64,000 nt of DNA. Origin: Butyrivibrio sp. YAB3001. Lineage in GTDB: Bacteria > Bacillota > Clostridia > Lachnospirales > Lachnospiraceae. The notes under the pieces were generated by a model. That model did not search any database and was not told the DNA's origin. It was given only the letters and a program-made list of their open reading frames with translations. The DNA lies in assembly GCF_900112195.1 (NCBI RefSeq), contig NZ_FOKR01000017.1, positions 17,829 to 81,828 on the forward strand, in the 5' to 3' direction. Made by a program: the position numbers and the translations under genes. Within the stretch, counting starts at the first letter, position 1; each line of letters starts with the position of its first letter. Below, in pieces: positions 25,392 through 35,222 of this stretch.

Positions 25392-27311
25392 CTATACGTT
25401 TGTACTTTCAAACATTCCCTTTTGTGCTTTAAGAAAATCTATATATTCATTCTCAGGAATTGCCTTTGAGTAATAAAAGCCCTGAAGATACTCAACTCCT
25501 TTATCCACAAGGATTTTGGCCTGATCAAGATTCTCAACGCCTTCCGCAAGAATATGAAGCCCAAAATCTTTGAGGAAGTTTATTGTATACTCCAGCATTT
25601 TCATATTTTCAGGTCTGGTTATATCAAGACAATTCCAGACAAATTCTTTATCAAGTTTGACAAGGGCGTAATCCATTTTCAGTATTTCCAGCAGATTCGA
25701 GTAGCCCGATCCGAAATCATCCATGGAAAAAGAACTTCCTACTGCCTTAAGTCTTTTTACATTCTCAAGAAATACCTCGTCGTTACTAATATACGAGGTT
25801 TCAGTTATCTCAAAATTGATAAACTGAGGCGGTATATGATATTTTTCCATCTTGTTAAGAAGTCTTACATGCGTCTGTTCATCAACAACCTCATTTCCCG
25901 ACAGATTGACTTCTATGATCTTTATTCCCAATCGTGGCAGATTTTCTCTTGCGATAAAAGAACATACTTTTTCAAAAACAAGATCATCGATCTCAAGGAT
26001 AAGTCCGCACTTCTCAGCTATAGGTATAAAGTCTTCCGGTGAAACAAACTTCCCCGTGTCCGGGTGCTTAAGTCTTACAAGCGCCTCCGCGGATGAAAAC
26101 TTTCCTGTCTCCACGCAAAGGATTGGCTGATAATAAACCTCAAACGCTTTTTCTTTTACCGCCTGCCTTACCACATCTTCGATGGTATTTCTAAAGATCA
26201 TCTTATCAACAACGTTCTGATCTATGACAAGGTTTGGCGATGACTGGGTGTAAACATATTCCCCGGAAACGTAATTTAATATCTGAATGACCTGTTCTGC
26301 CCCATTCGCATATCTTTGCACATCCAGGACACTAAAGGTAAGCCGGTAGTTTTTGCCCTCACTGTCTTTAATGTTATTGATGCTGGTCATGAAGCTTTCC
26401 ACCTTTTCAGGCGAATAAATGATCGAACAGAGTGTATTCCAATTGAACAGATATGCCGGAACTCCGATCTTATTCTCAGAAATCTTTCCTACATTCTTCA
26501 TAAGCTCTGCCAGTTCAATTCTGTCAGAATTGCTCATTATTGCTGTTTTTCCGGTAAAAATAACAGAGATCACAAAAAATGATTTGTGCCCCGGTCCAAA
26601 TCGCTCCGGCAGGACCATATTGAAAGCGTCCCGGTTTCTTATCCCATCTATCGACCGTTCATAAAACTCTTTCGGGTTTTCCATCGACAGGAAAAGAATA
26701 AGCTCCATCAGCATAGTAGCAACAGATGATACCTGCATATCTCTTTTAATAAACTGAAAAGCCGCTAAAACCGCCCAAACGCCCAGGCCTACAATAATAG
26801 CGGTAAAGTTTTCGACAGATAGCCTGTCTCTTAAGAATACCACCCTTATTATCGCGACAATTATGTACATAAAGCCGATAATATAGCATACTCCGATGAC
26901 CGGTCCATAATTGTAATATATGCCTTTATCATTAACTCCAAATTCAATCTGTCTAAAGAAAATAGCTGTAAAAGCAAGCATTGCAGGCGCAAACGAAATA
27001 AGTATCGCCATGTTCTGTACGCCTATTCTCTTGGTAGTCTTGGAATAAACGTAGACGCACATCACCGCGGCTGTCAGTATAATGGACATAACGTACATTC
27101 CCTGCGAGACATGCCTTAGCGCCACAAAAGAATCATCCAGGTAGTAAAATACGGCACATTCAATTATTTCGCACAGGTTATTAAAAAAGACCGCAATCAA
27201 GAAAACGAAAAATATCCTTGCAGAGATAAGCTGCGGAAGATTTTTCCTGAGGTAAATGACAATCAATATAATAGATACTAAAATTGCAATAATTGGTGTA
27301 CGTATTTCCAT
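25392..27311 (-). CDS. Membrane-bound EAL-domain cyclic-di-GMP phosphodiesterase with degenerate GGDEF
   Basis: A 639-residue protein. Residues 1-215 contain about seven or eight hydrophobic helices (a MASE-like sensor). Residues 225-365 occupy the place of a GGDEF domain but lack the GGDEF signature, so no cyclase activity is expected. Residues 380-630 are a full EAL domain: YQPILCVETGKFSSAEALVRLKHP (EAL motif), VNLSGNEV, FEITETSYI, MDDFGSGYSN and KLDKEFVWN retain the usual catalytic acidic residues. It likely hydrolyses c-di-GMP in response to a membrane or redox cue, opposing the GGDEF-EAL protein encoded 4 kb away. Confidence 0.88.
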   Translation of the reverse strand: MEIRTPIIAILVSIILIVIYLRKNLPQLISARIFFVFLIAVFFNNLCEIIECAVFYYLDDSFVALRHVSQGMYVMSIILTAAVMCVYVYSKTTKRIGVQNMAILISFAPAMLAFTAIFFRQIEFGVNDKGIYYNYGPVIGVCYIIGFMYIIVAIIRVVFLRDRLSVENFTAIIVGLGVWAVLAAFQFIKRDMQVSSVATMLMELILFLSMENPKEFYERSIDGIRNRDAFNMVLPERFGPGHKSFFVISVIFTGKTAIMSNSDRIELAELMKNVGKISENKIGVPAYLFNWNTLCSIIYSPEKVESFMTSINNIKDSEGKNYRLTFSVLDVQRYANGAEQVIQILNYVSGEYVYTQSSPNLVIDQNVVDKMIFRNTIEDVVRQAVKEKAFEVYYQPILCVETGKFSSAEALVRLKHPDTGKFVSPEDFIPIAEKCGLILEIDDLVFEKVCSFIARENLPRLGIKIIEVNLSGNEVVDEQTHVRLLNKMEKYHIPPQFINFEITETSYISNDEVFLENVKRLKAVGSSFSMDDFGSGYSNLLEILKMDYALVKLDKEFVWNCLDITRPENMKMLEYTINFLKDFGLHILAEGVENLDQAKILVDKGVEYLQGFYYSKAIPENEYIDFLKAQKGMFESTNV

Positions 27312-27360
27312 ATATCGATTATATTATAGTTTCCTCGCACTCACAATAGTTACGCCTTAT

Positions 27361-28302
27361 TCAGTTACTCTTTTCCTTTAAAAATCTGTCAAAGCAGATA
27401 GGATAAACACCTACAACAATAAATGTTGAAATCCCATAGCGAAGTGTCCGTACAAGATGCGCAAGAAGCGTCCCAGATGCAAGAAAATCCTTGCTAAAAG
27501 GCATCTTCAAAACTGTATTGAAGGCTAAAAATATCGCGCCGCCACAGACTACTCTCAATATGCACTTTAAAATATTCTTTGTATTCTTAAAGCGAATATT
27601 TTTTTCGTCGAACTCTATTCCCACGAAAAATCCTGCCATAATCCCCAGGCTTGCAAAATAATCATCTGTCTTGCAATAGAAATACCCAAGGCAGGATACT
27701 AAAAAAATGATCAGATTAAGGAGCCATCTCTTTTCCCCATAAAATTTCCCCATAAGGAAAGACAGAAGGAAAACTATTACTAATCCGGACAGCCATCCCA
27801 CAAGTACATCCGTAGGATAATGAACGCCCACAGACACTCTTGAAAAGCCAACTAAAAGCGGCATCACAACTGCCAGTATCGTAAGCGCCTTTTTCTTTCC
27901 GTATTTGGCGATCGCGCTATACACCGTTACCGAATTTGTTGAATGACCACTGGGAAAAGAAAAGCCCTGCGCTGAAATGTCATATATATCAGTTCCCTTT
28001 TCCACCGGCCTGAAGCACTTTATCCCCGGATTATCAAAATACGGTCTTCTTCTCAAAAAGACATTTTTAATCATGGGATTTGCAATTATTCCTACAACAA
28101 GATTCGTTCCCACAAATATCCCGAATTTCTTGTCATAGCACCAATAAAGAAACCCCATAATGATTATCAAAAGAAATTCTTCCCCAAATGCTGAAAAATT
28201 TGATACAAATAACGCCCCTGTTTCCCCTAATAACTGCTGAAGTGCTTCCATAAGCCTGACTTCAAAATCAAAATAAAAAGTATTACCTACAATTGCCTCC
28301 AT
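27361..28302 (-). CDS. PAP2 superfamily membrane phosphatase
   Basis: A 313-residue protein with about eight hydrophobic segments and the three-part phosphatase signature: KNVFLRRRP (KxxxxxxRP, about residues 75-83), FSFPSGHST (PSGH, near 115) and GFSRVSVGVHYPTDVLVG (SRxxxxxHxxxD, near 150). It could dephosphorylate undecaprenyl diphosphate, phosphatidic acid or another lipid phosphate. The C-terminal 120 residues add further helices beyond a minimal PAP2 domain. It is the terminal gene of a minus-strand block that faces the tRNA-Met gene. Confidence 0.9.
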   Translation of the reverse strand: MEAIVGNTFYFDFEVRLMEALQQLLGETGALFVSNFSAFGEEFLLIIIMGFLYWCYDKKFGIFVGTNLVVGIIANPMIKNVFLRRRPYFDNPGIKCFRPVEKGTDIYDISAQGFSFPSGHSTNSVTVYSAIAKYGKKKALTILAVVMPLLVGFSRVSVGVHYPTDVLVGWLSGLVIVFLLSFLMGKFYGEKRWLLNLIIFLVSCLGYFYCKTDDYFASLGIMAGFFVGIEFDEKNIRFKNTKNILKCILRVVCGGAIFLAFNTVLKMPFSKDFLASGTLLAHLVRTLRYGISTFIVVGVYPICFDRFLKEKSN

Positions 28303-28428
28303 ATTCTCTCTTAAGCTCCATTCCCGTTATTCACTACTCTTAATCCCATTTTACCACATTATGCCCATGCGTATTTCTGATAATTCTATAACGGTAAAAA
28401 AATTTTTAAAAAAATTTTATTTTATGTG

Positions 28429-28457
28429 TTGACATTAGTCTCTAAACGAGGTATATT
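28429..28457 (+). promoter_or_regulatory. Promoter of tRNA-Met
   Basis: A perfect TTGACA and TATATT (five of six) are separated by 17 bases, ending 42 bases before the tRNA. This is a strong sigma-A promoter. Confidence 0.88.
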
Positions 28458-28499
28458 ATACGAGTCGGCTGCGGAACACAGCGACAGAGAAACAGACAT

Positions 28500-28573
28500 G
28501 GCGAGATAGCTCAGCTGGCTAGAGCACGCGGTTCATACCCGCGGTGTCGAGGGTTCGAACCCCCCTCTCGCTA
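28500..28573 (+). tRNA. tRNA-Met (anticodon CAT)
   Basis: The cloverleaf is complete. The acceptor arm is GGCGAGA/TCTCGCT with one G-T pair, the D-arm is GCTC/GAGC, the anticodon stem CGCGG/CCGCG encloses TTCATAC, and the T-loop is TTCGAAC. CCA is not encoded. The T-stem has one apparent A-C mismatch. The anticodon stem lacks the three consecutive G-C pairs of initiator tRNA, so elongator Met is preferred; a lysidine-modified tRNA-Ile2 cannot be excluded from the anticodon alone. It has its own promoter and terminator and is one of few plus-strand genes here. Confidence 0.9.
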
Positions 28574-28584
28574 CTAAATTTAAA

Positions 28585-28614
28585 GCTCATCAGGAATTCC
28601 TGATGAGCTTTTTT
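28585..28614 (+). terminator. Terminator of tRNA-Met
   Basis: A fully palindromic stem (arms GCTCATCAGGAA and its complement) is followed by TTTTTT, 11 bases after the tRNA. On the opposite strand it may also terminate the L,D-transpeptidase transcript. Confidence 0.88.
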
Positions 28615-28619
28615 GTTGT

Positions 28620-29282
28620 CTAATGAACCTTGACCATCGTTCCAATATCCACCATATCATAGAGCGTCTTTGCCACATCCGACGGAAGATTTACGCATCC
28701 ATGCGAACCATTTCTCTTATATATATCACCGCCAAATTCACTTCTCCAGCTGGCATCGTGAAGTCCCACGTTTCCGGTAAATTTCATCCATCTGTCTACC
28801 CACACATTCCAGGTTGGCCCCACAAGGTATTTCCCTGGAATCTTGGTATTTATATAAAATGTTCCGGTGGGAGTATCATTCCCATTACTTGCATTGCCCG
28901 TAACAATTGCAGATGATAAAACAGGCTCACCAAGCACATAATAGGTCATCTGCTGATTTGCTATATCCACATCCACATAGGTCTCAAATGACTGTAAAGC
29001 ACCGGGAGTAGCAGGAGTATCAGAAGCAGCAGGCGTCTCATCATATCCGATACCATAAGCCATTTCTTCAGCGTTTTTATATCTATTCTCATGAACTCCA
29101 AATGTAACATAGTGATTATAAAGTGCCTCCGGATCTGTACCACACACAGCCACAACATCAGGATACATCTTTGCATAGAACTCAGCATCAAAATCAGAAG
29201 CTTTTGCACTGGTACTTAAAAATATCATTCCCCCAAGAAACAGAGAAACCGTAATAATCATAGTAACAACAGACTTTTTCAT
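28620..29282 (-). CDS. Secreted L,D-transpeptidase (YkuD domain)
   Basis: A 220-residue protein. The N-terminal signal peptide (KSVVTMIITVSLFLGGMIFLSTSAKA) is followed by a short domain beginning FDAEFYAKMYPDVVAVCG, of the kind found in secreted Lachnospiraceae proteins. The YkuD catalytic domain covers about residues 95-220, with VGLHDASWRSEFGG and NGSHGCVNLP (HxxGSHGC) containing the catalytic His and Cys. It would form 3-3 peptidoglycan cross-links or anchor proteins. Its ATG overlaps the stop of the GGDEF-EAL gene (ATGA), so expression is coupled to a c-di-GMP protein, an unusual pairing. Confidence 0.9.
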   Translation of the reverse strand: MKKSVVTMIITVSLFLGGMIFLSTSAKASDFDAEFYAKMYPDVVAVCGTDPEALYNHYVTFGVHENRYKNAEEMAYGIGYDETPAASDTPATPGALQSFETYVDVDIANQQMTYYVLGEPVLSSAIVTGNASNGNDTPTGTFYINTKIPGKYLVGPTWNVWVDRWMKFTGNVGLHDASWRSEFGGDIYKRNGSHGCVNLPSDVAKTLYDMVDIGTMVKVH

Positions 29283-31795
29283 AAAAATACCCCCTTATCC
29301 ACCTCAAAATCAATCGCAGCATCAGGCTCAAGCGGCTTGCTAAAGAAAAATCCCTGCACAGCATCCGCCTCAAATTCACGCAGTTTGGTAAACTGCCATT
29401 CTTCTTCGACACCCTCGATGATAATGTCTTTCTTTATATCATGGACAAGCTTAATCACATCGCCGATAAACTCATCTTTTCCCGGAACCAGATACGCATC
29501 AACCAGTGATTTATCAAGCTTAATTTCATCTATTGGCACATAAATAAGATATCCAAGAGACGAATAACCTGTTCCAAAATCATCCATCAAAAGCCTTATT
29601 CCAAGATGTTTGAACTCATCGAACAGCTTTTTTGTCTGAAGGCTCTGTTCTATCAAAAGCCCTTCAGTAATCTCAATTTCCAGATATCTTGCAGGAATAT
29701 CGTATTTAAAAAGAAGTTCCTTCAAAAAATCTATATATCCGATATCATTGACCTGTTTAGATGAAAAGTTAATGGAAACCGGCAACAGTTCTTTTCCCGC
29801 CTTCTGCCACTCTGAAAGCTGTTTTAGCACCATCTCTGTAATAAGTCTTCCAAGCCTTATTACCCATCCGTTTTTTTCAATTAAAGGCACAAAAACATCC
29901 GGCCCCTGCTCAAAATCTCTGATTCTTACAAGCGCTTCAAATCCTATGATCTTGCCGGTCTTGGTATGCACCTTAGGCTGGTACAGCATATAAAAATCAT
30001 CATCTTCGAAAGCTTCTATTATCCTGGCCTTTAGCTTATTTTCCTCACGCACCTTTATCTGCATCTCATCAGCGTAGACAAATGCATTATTTTTGCCATG
30101 CTCTTTAGCCTCATACATGGCTATTTCAGCATTAATGATGTGCTGCTCCGGATAGCCGGTACCCTCAGAATTAGCAATACCCATGCTGGCAGAAAGAATT
30201 ATCGTATCTTCTCCTGCAGTTATCGGCCTTCTGAAAACATCCAGCACCAGCTTAGTCTGTCTTGAATCCACATCAAGGCTTTCATCAGGCACCATGATGA
30301 TAAACTCATCACCGCCATATCTGCCGAGGAGCCACCTGTTAGCATCAGATGCTTCTTTTAGCTTATCCGACAGGTATTTCAGGATATAATCAGACATACT
30401 GTGCCCATAGTTCTCATTGATTTCCTTAAATGCATCAATATCAACCATCATTACGGAATATTCCTGATCACTCCGCACAGCTTTATTCATAGCATCAACT
30501 ATAGCCCGCCTGTTTAAGATACCTGTCAGATCATCATGTTCAGCCTGATATCTTAATTTTTTCTGGGATGCTCTTATCTCATCCCTGGACCTTCGCAGCT
30601 GCTCATAGTCTTTTCTTTGCTGCACAAGCGTAAGTCTGTCGCTAATTATAAGAAGTATCAATGCCCCAACTATCATCAGCATCGTTGGGATGATATCTTT
30701 ATAATACTCAAAGAAATTAAACGGCCTGTTAATTATTTCTGCGTTCGCAGGAAGCAGCTTTTCATTGATGTTATATTTTTGCATCAGGCGATAGTTATAC
30801 ACTGTTTTGCTGGGAGTATCGGTATCCAGAGGATATTCCGAAATATCAGTCTTTTTTTCCAGAACATTATAAACAATAATCGCTGCATCCCTGCACTGCA
30901 CAGTAAAATCCATATATGTGCCGCCAAGAACGCCCTCATTTCTACCACCTGAATAATTTCTTATAATAGGCACATCAGCGTATCTTACAATAGTTGCGGT
31001 CCTGTCCTGCATGGATTTGGTTGTTCCATTGATCCCGCTATAGCAGGTCATGTAAAAGAGAACAGAATCTTCAGGAAGGCTTTTTAGTTTCTCAATAAGT
31101 TCCTCTTCAGTAAGCTGCTCAGTATTAATATCCGTAAAAGAATAATCCGGATATTTCTGATCATAGGAATAAAAAATCTCCGCATCAGCCTTTCCGGCTG
31201 CAGAATCATCATGAAGCGCCACAAATTTCTTTCTATCCGGCATTGTGGCCACAGCCTGTTCAATACAATCCCTCAGATAATCTTTTTCATAAAAGCCGGT
31301 AATCATAGGATTTTTAGCAGCTTCTATTGCAGCACTTGCATCATTTATACCAAAAAACACCATGGGATATCCCGAAAACAGTTCATCCTGATATTCAAGG
31401 GCAAAAGAAAGAGCATCATCATCGCCAAGGATAATTGCCTCATATCCTCTGTCTTTTTTTAATCTCTCCTTCAGATAATCATGAAAGACTTTCTTATCAG
31501 ATTCCGTGTCATAGTTCTTGGAATCCATGTAGACAACATCAAAATCAATTCCATTAGGATAAAGGCCTTCCTTGAGGCCTTCAATCTGATCATCATATGT
31601 AAAATAAAGTGAATTATACGCGCATAAGAACAATACGCGGTGGCTTACCATAGAAGGCTCCTGCAATTCGTACTCATCAGTATCTGAACGTGTTATACTG
31701 ACGAGCACAAAAACAGAAGCAACCAGAATCAACATTCCAATTACAGTTAAGGCGTAGCGTATGTAAAAAATATTGTTTCTATTATTTTTATCCAT
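29279..31795 (-). CDS. GGDEF-EAL protein with periplasmic ABC-substrate-binding-like sensor
   Basis: About 838 residues. After one N-terminal TM helix, residues 45-350 form an extracytoplasmic domain like the TrpX/PF04392 substrate-binding family (RVLFLCAYNSLYFTYDDQIEGL, AIILGDDDALSFAL, YPMVFFGINDA). A second TM helix lies near 375-395. A GGDEF domain follows with an intact RYGGDEFIIMV, then an EAL domain with IGFEALVRI, INFSSKQV, EITEGLLIE, MDDFGTGYSS and KLDKSLV, all catalytic positions present. It could make and degrade c-di-GMP depending on ligand. ATG 31795 is chosen over an upstream TTG. It overlaps the transpeptidase gene by four bases. Confidence 0.9.
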   Translation of the reverse strand: MDKNNRNNIFYIRYALTVIGMLILVASVFVLVSITRSDTDEYELQEPSMVSHRVLFLCAYNSLYFTYDDQIEGLKEGLYPNGIDFDVVYMDSKNYDTESDKKVFHDYLKERLKKDRGYEAIILGDDDALSFALEYQDELFSGYPMVFFGINDASAAIEAAKNPMITGFYEKDYLRDCIEQAVATMPDRKKFVALHDDSAAGKADAEIFYSYDQKYPDYSFTDINTEQLTEEELIEKLKSLPEDSVLFYMTCYSGINGTTKSMQDRTATIVRYADVPIIRNYSGGRNEGVLGGTYMDFTVQCRDAAIIVYNVLEKKTDISEYPLDTDTPSKTVYNYRLMQKYNINEKLLPANAEIINRPFNFFEYYKDIIPTMLMIVGALILLIISDRLTLVQQRKDYEQLRRSRDEIRASQKKLRYQAEHDDLTGILNRRAIVDAMNKAVRSDQEYSVMMVDIDAFKEINENYGHSMSDYILKYLSDKLKEASDANRWLLGRYGGDEFIIMVPDESLDVDSRQTKLVLDVFRRPITAGEDTIILSASMGIANSEGTGYPEQHIINAEIAMYEAKEHGKNNAFVYADEMQIKVREENKLKARIIEAFEDDDFYMLYQPKVHTKTGKIIGFEALVRIRDFEQGPDVFVPLIEKNGWVIRLGRLITEMVLKQLSEWQKAGKELLPVSINFSSKQVNDIGYIDFLKELLFKYDIPARYLEIEITEGLLIEQSLQTKKLFDEFKHLGIRLLMDDFGTGYSSLGYLIYVPIDEIKLDKSLVDAYLVPGKDEFIGDVIKLVHDIKKDIIIEGVEEEWQFTKLREFEADAVQGFFFSKPLEPDAAIDFEVDKGVFL

Positions 31796-31896
31796 ACGAT
31801 TTTTCAAACCAAAACAAACTGTTAATAGCTACACCATAATTATATTTAAGTTCACAATATAATTTAATTAAAAAAACATTAAAATACTAAGAAGTA

Positions 31897-33261
31897 CTAC
31901 GAAACAACTTTGTGTATCCATTTTCCCCTGTAAAATCTGATTGTAAAAATTATTCCGCGGATTCCCCAGTCGCAGAACATTCCAATCCAGACACCCATAG
32001 CTCCGATCCCGGCAACGCGGATGAGGTATGTAGCAAGAGTAACTCTGCAAAGCCACATGGTAAGCGTAGCCACGATCATTGAAAATCTCACATCTCCTGC
32101 AGCCCTCATTGCATACGGTGTAACAAAAGAAACAGGCCACAAAACAGGCTTTATTATGGTTATCCATCCAAGCATGTATACGCAAAGTCTTGCGCTCTCT
32201 TCTTCCATACCGGCAAGATATGTTACAGGCCTTGAAATAGCGTATGTCAAAAGACAACTACTAAGTATCGCAATATATCCCCATCCGATCATCTTTTTGG
32301 TGTAATATACTGCTTCATCCTTTCGACCGGCGCCAAGACACTGGCCCGTAATTGTCATAAGCCCTATTCCAACGCCTATTCCGGCGACACCATTTACATT
32401 TTCAAATATATTGGTCATTGACTGGGCAGCAATAGCCGCAGTCCCTAAGATAGAAACAGATGACTGGATAGCAAGTTTTCCAAACTGGAACATGGAGTTC
32501 TCTATTCCATTTGGTATTCCCATTGCAAGTATGGTTCTTATCTTTTCAAAATCAGGACGAATCTTGTGATAATCTCTTACAAAAACAGCATTCTTATCTT
32601 TCCTTAGCATATAAAGAAGGACGACCGCCGAAAAGATTCTTGAAGATAGCGTCGCTATTGCTGCGCCATAAACTCCAAGATTAAAACCCCATATAAGGAT
32701 GGCATTTCCTGCCACATTTAAAATATTGGAAACAATCGCAACGTTCATGGGAAGTCTTGTATTGGACTGAGCTCTGAAGATTGCGCTTCCCGCAGCAGCA
32801 AGGGATACTCCCGGATATGAAAGAATGGTCAAAAGGAAATATATGCTTGCAGCCTGCATGACATCCTTATCAATCTGCCCAAATATCATACTTAGAAGCT
32901 GATTTCTGAAAAGAAGGCATATAACCATCAGCAAAAATGAAATAAAAGCAGATACAAGCATCACCTGTCTGGCTGCGTCGTTAGCTCTTTTCATATCCTT
33001 TTGTCCCACATAGGTAGAACATATGATAACGCCGCCGGTAGCCATAGCATTAAAAGCCTGAACCACCAGATTGTTGATGGAATCCACAAGTGATACTCCA
33101 GAAAGCGCCGCAGCGCCCACATTGCTGACCATCATTGAATCAGCCATACCCATAAGGGAGTTTAAGAATTGTTCCGCTATAATAGGAATCAGCAACAGGA
33201 GAAGTTTCCTGTTGCTGAACATATGATTTGTATTTTTTACTTTGTTTTCTTTAATATTCAT
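31897..33261 (-). CDS. MATE family efflux transporter
   Basis: A 454-residue protein with twelve predicted helices. LLLLIPIIAEQFLNSLMGMADSMMVSNVGAAALSGVSLVDS at the N-terminus and the internal repeat around GIPNGIENSMFQFGKLAIQ are typical of MATE/NorM antiporters (DinF/NorM-like subgroup). It likely exports cationic compounds in exchange for Na+ or H+; the substrate is unknown. No regulator is adjacent. It ends about 100 bases upstream of the GGDEF-EAL gene, without an obvious terminator between them. Confidence 0.9.
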   Translation of the reverse strand: MNIKENKVKNTNHMFSNRKLLLLLIPIIAEQFLNSLMGMADSMMVSNVGAAALSGVSLVDSINNLVVQAFNAMATGGVIICSTYVGQKDMKRANDAARQVMLVSAFISFLLMVICLLFRNQLLSMIFGQIDKDVMQAASIYFLLTILSYPGVSLAAAGSAIFRAQSNTRLPMNVAIVSNILNVAGNAILIWGFNLGVYGAAIATLSSRIFSAVVLLYMLRKDKNAVFVRDYHKIRPDFEKIRTILAMGIPNGIENSMFQFGKLAIQSSVSILGTAAIAAQSMTNIFENVNGVAGIGVGIGLMTITGQCLGAGRKDEAVYYTKKMIGWGYIAILSSCLLTYAISRPVTYLAGMEEESARLCVYMLGWITIIKPVLWPVSFVTPYAMRAAGDVRFSMIVATLTMWLCRVTLATYLIRVAGIGAMGVWIGMFCDWGIRGIIFTIRFYRGKWIHKVVS

Positions 33262-33310
33262 AATATGTAATAAATCAAATTTTCCCGCATCTTACATGCG
33301 ACACTCTGTT

Positions 33311-35080
33311 TTACATTCTCTCAGGCGCATCAAATCCAAGAAGATCTATTCCTGTTTCCAATACCTTAAGAGTTATAGCAAGAAGAGCTATATAGCTGCT
33401 CTTTTTATCAGCATCACTCTCTGTAAGGATCTTTGTTCCATGATAGAAACTGTTAAATGCGTTACTAAGGTCATAAATATATGCACAGATTCTGTTAGGT
33501 GAAAGGTCTCTCGCAGCACTTTCAACTGAATCAGCAAATCTTGTAAGCAGAAGCATAAGATCCTTCATTGCTGCACTGTCTGGCTGATCAAGCTTTGCAT
33601 CCTTGACATTTCCACCTTCAGCCTCATATTTCTTGAGAATAGACTTGATTCTTACCATTGTGTAAAGAATGTATGGGCCTGTATCTCCTTCAAATGAAGT
33701 GAATTTATCAATATCAAAGATATAATCCTTAGAAGGCTGATTTGAAAGATCGCCATATTTAAGAGCTGAAACAGCAACCTTATGAGCTGTATCCTTAGCT
33801 TCCTCATCGCTTACATCAGGATTTCCTTCTTTAATCCTGTTATACATCTTTTCATCAATCTCTGCGATAAGATTCTCAAGACGCATAACTCCGCCTTCTC
33901 TTGTCTTGAAAGGCTTACCATCGCTTCCGTTCATAGTTCCAAAGCCTACGAAATGAAGTTCAGTCTCAGGTAAAACAAGTTTGGTCTTGCGCGCACATCT
34001 GAATACCTGAGTGAAATAAAGCTCCTGTCTCTTATCTACCACATAAATGATTCCCTGTGGATGCTCTCCGTCCATACGCTGCTTGATAGTAGCAAGGTCA
34101 GTTGTGTTATAAAGTGAAGCTCCGTCTGACTTCAAGATCATGCATGGAGGAATTTCCTTTGTATCTGTCTCTTTTGCCACATCAACAACAAGAGCTCCCT
34201 GGCTTTCATGTGCATAGCCATGGGATTTCATGTATTCAACCATTCCCGGGATTGTCTCATGAGCATCTGACTCACCCTTCCAGAGGTCGAAATTAACATT
34301 TAATTTATTGTAATTCTTCTTAAGGTCTGTAACAGATACATTAAGAATATGATGCCATAAAGCTCTGTAAGGCTTATAGCCATCCTGTAAAAGCTTGGTA
34401 GCCTCCATAGCCTCAGCCTTAAATGCCTCATCTTCCTTGGACTTCTTGCTGGCTGCAGGATAAATCTCCTCAAGCTCAGTAACAGTAAATGGAGCTTCCT
34501 TAGGATAAGCGCCTGTATAATCAGGATCAAAGTAGCAAAGATCAGGCTTTCTCTCCTTAAGACCTGTGATTACAAGTCCCATCTGAAGTCCCCAGTCGCC
34601 AAGATGAACATCACCGATTACTTTATTACCTGTATATTTAAGGATTCTCTTAATACTCTCTCCGATTACTGCAGAACGAAGATGGCCTACATGAAGTGGC
34701 TTTGCAACGTTAGGTCCGCCGTAGTCAATGATATATGTAGGCTCATGTCCCGGCATTGTAACTCCCATGTGCTTTTCATGGAGCATTCTGACAATGTAGC
34801 CTCTTACAAATTCACCACTTACAGTGATGTTTAAGAATCCGGGCTTTACAGACTCAACCTTATCAAATATATCATTTCCCTGAAGATTTGCTGCAACTTC
34901 ATCAGCAATGATAAAAGGAGCTTTTCCATACTTTTTGGCTCCTGCCATAGCGCCATTGCACTGATATTCGCAAAGGTCAGGTCTGTTTGACAAAGTTACC
35001 TTGCCAAGCTCACGCTCATATCCTGCCTTTTCAAATGCATCTCCTACCTCTTTAGAAATAAGTTCAAGTATTTTTTCCAA
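33311..35080 (-). CDS. argS: Arginyl-tRNA synthetase
   Basis: A 589-residue class I synthetase. The N-terminal additional domain is followed by YGGPNVAKPLHVGHLRSAVIGES (HIGH motif HVGH, about residue 125). The KMSKS position is occupied by KPFKTREGGVMRLENLI. The C-terminal DALR anticodon-binding domain ends LGFDAPERM. Length and order match bacterial ArgS. No T-box leader was seen in the 140 bases upstream. The gene stands alone between queH and the MATE gene. Confidence 0.95.
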   Translation of the reverse strand: MEKILELISKEVGDAFEKAGYERELGKVTLSNRPDLCEYQCNGAMAGAKKYGKAPFIIADEVAANLQGNDIFDKVESVKPGFLNITVSGEFVRGYIVRMLHEKHMGVTMPGHEPTYIIDYGGPNVAKPLHVGHLRSAVIGESIKRILKYTGNKVIGDVHLGDWGLQMGLVITGLKERKPDLCYFDPDYTGAYPKEAPFTVTELEEIYPAASKKSKEDEAFKAEAMEATKLLQDGYKPYRALWHHILNVSVTDLKKNYNKLNVNFDLWKGESDAHETIPGMVEYMKSHGYAHESQGALVVDVAKETDTKEIPPCMILKSDGASLYNTTDLATIKQRMDGEHPQGIIYVVDKRQELYFTQVFRCARKTKLVLPETELHFVGFGTMNGSDGKPFKTREGGVMRLENLIAEIDEKMYNRIKEGNPDVSDEEAKDTAHKVAVSALKYGDLSNQPSKDYIFDIDKFTSFEGDTGPYILYTMVRIKSILKKYEAEGGNVKDAKLDQPDSAAMKDLMLLLTRFADSVESAARDLSPNRICAYIYDLSNAFNSFYHGTKILTESDADKKSSYIALLAITLKVLETGIDLLGFDAPERM

Positions 35081-35222
35081 AATCCAACCTTCTTTCTTTA
35101 TATATAAAAAACACCATTTTCACAACAAACATACAAGATTTTAACAAAATATCCCCCATCAATCAACACACAATTATCATTATATTATGAATTATATTTT
35201 TCCTTGTATTTCTGAATCATGT

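Noticed and set aside
28500-28573. tRNA-Ile2 (lysidine-type CAT anticodon) rather than tRNA-Met
   Set aside because: The body resembles elongator tRNA-Met of Firmicutes; the ambiguity cannot be resolved fully from sequence but Met is the better fit.
31868-32257. A 129-codon Cys- and Arg-rich minus-strand frame
   Set aside because: It lies wholly within the MATE transporter gene's 3' region in another frame, has unnatural composition and no ribosome-binding site.
35081-35222. A T-box leader upstream of argS (and similarly upstream of cysS)
   Set aside because: The T-box core consensus and a specifier-loop/antiterminator layout are not present on the minus strand, and the gaps are too short (142 and 56 bases).
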